DNA from: Pirellulaceae bacterium
Lineage (GTDB): Bacteria; Planctomycetota; Planctomycetia; Pirellulales; Pirellulaceae
Assembly: GCA_029243025.1 (NCBI GenBank)
Contig: JAQWSU010000027.1
Span: 1-64,000 of the forward strand
Direction: 5' to 3'
DNA: 64,000 bases
Shown: positions 63,961 through 64,000 of the stretch, in pieces
How the letters are laid out: each line of letters opens with the position of its first letter
How positions within the stretch are numbered: the stretch's first letter is position 1
The notes under the pieces: model-generated
What the model saw: only the letters and a program-made list of their open reading frames with translations
Told to the model about the DNA's origin: nothing
Databases searched by the model: none
Program-made: the position numbers and the translations under genes

Positions 63961-64000
63961 TCAGCGATTTTCCGGCGATTCTGTTGTGTGCTCGGCTTGT
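63961..64000 (-). CDS. Partial gene at the right edge (C-terminus only)
   Basis: On the minus strand the last 12 codons read QAEHTTESPENR before TGA at 63961-63963. A strong minus-strand terminator follows 52 bp downstream, which supports the end of a real gene. No function can be given. Confidence 0.4.
   Translation of the reverse strand, partial: QAEHTTESPENR

Noticed and set aside
1-64000. CRISPR arrays, insertion sequences, prophage genes, integrases
   Set aside because: No spaced direct repeats, transposase motifs (DDE, HUH) or integrase catalytic motifs were seen; the tandem repeats here are gap-free and inside or beside single genes.

Overview
The window looks like a chromosomal segment of a planctomycete, most likely of the Pirellula/Rhodopirellula group. 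This is inferred from gene content, not from an rRNA. The markers are a sulfatase / PSCyt1-PSD1 / DUF1501 operon, a second sulfatase, secreted SUMF1-like and PEP-CTERM material, many exported HEAT, TPR and beta-propeller proteins, a protein kinase with an N-terminal membrane part, CsrA, and MfnB (the methanofuran/C1 branch found in planctomycetes). No phage, transposase, integrase, CRISPR array or rRNA operon was seen.

Layout. 0-7 kb: a partial exported SUMF1-like protein, the tail of a lost PEP-CTERM gene, an N-acetyltransferase overlapping a diadenylate cyclase, two exported proteins and a CobW/COG0523 GTPase. 7-10 kb: a DegT-type aminotransferase, a 104-nt rod-like hairpin next to csrA, and a TPR protein. 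10-17 kb: a remnant in which the start of a PSCyt1 gene is joined to the end of a DUF1501 gene, followed by an intact operon of sulfatase, PSCyt1/PSD1, DUF1501 and M24 peptidase. 17-24 kb: AlgH-like protein, KASIII-like enzyme, CpsB-like PHP phosphatase, a secreted HESTH peptidase, a HAD-fold protein without catalytic residues, a methyltransferase-like protein and a membrane Ser/Thr kinase.

24-32 kb: leuC-leuD, an exported propeller protein, a CPBP protease, an M1 aminopeptidase with HEAT repeats and a low-complexity tail, and a small PH-like membrane protein. 32-37 kb: a heme-binding fatty acid cis/trans isomerase standing alone between long non-coding stretches, then an orphan ABC ATPase and a Nudix hydrolase. 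37-47 kb is mainly housekeeping: typA, an AarF/UbiB kinase, rpsU, uvrB, a ComEA-like protein and rho. 47-64 kb: an 0.8-kb hairpin-rich gap, a thioredoxin-YHS protein, glpK with a DUF971 gene, an STN-domain protein, mfnB with a membrane partner, nadC, a D-2-hydroxyacid dehydrogenase, a SpoVG homologue carrying a zinc ribbon, a second sulfatase, a PQQ-type propeller lipoprotein, tRNA-Ser(GGA) and RNase D.

Most genes are single or in pairs on both strands; the clear operons are 10.7-17.1 kb, leuCD, glpK-DUF971 and mfnB with its neighbour. Short tandem duplications of 12-22 bp recur across the window, in genes and between them. The items most worth following up are the hairpin beside csrA, the SpoVG-zinc ribbon protein, the PSCyt1/DUF1501 deletion scar, the diadenylate cyclase with a pyruvate-kinase-like half, and the inactive HAD protein. 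I did not find a clearly new multi-gene system.
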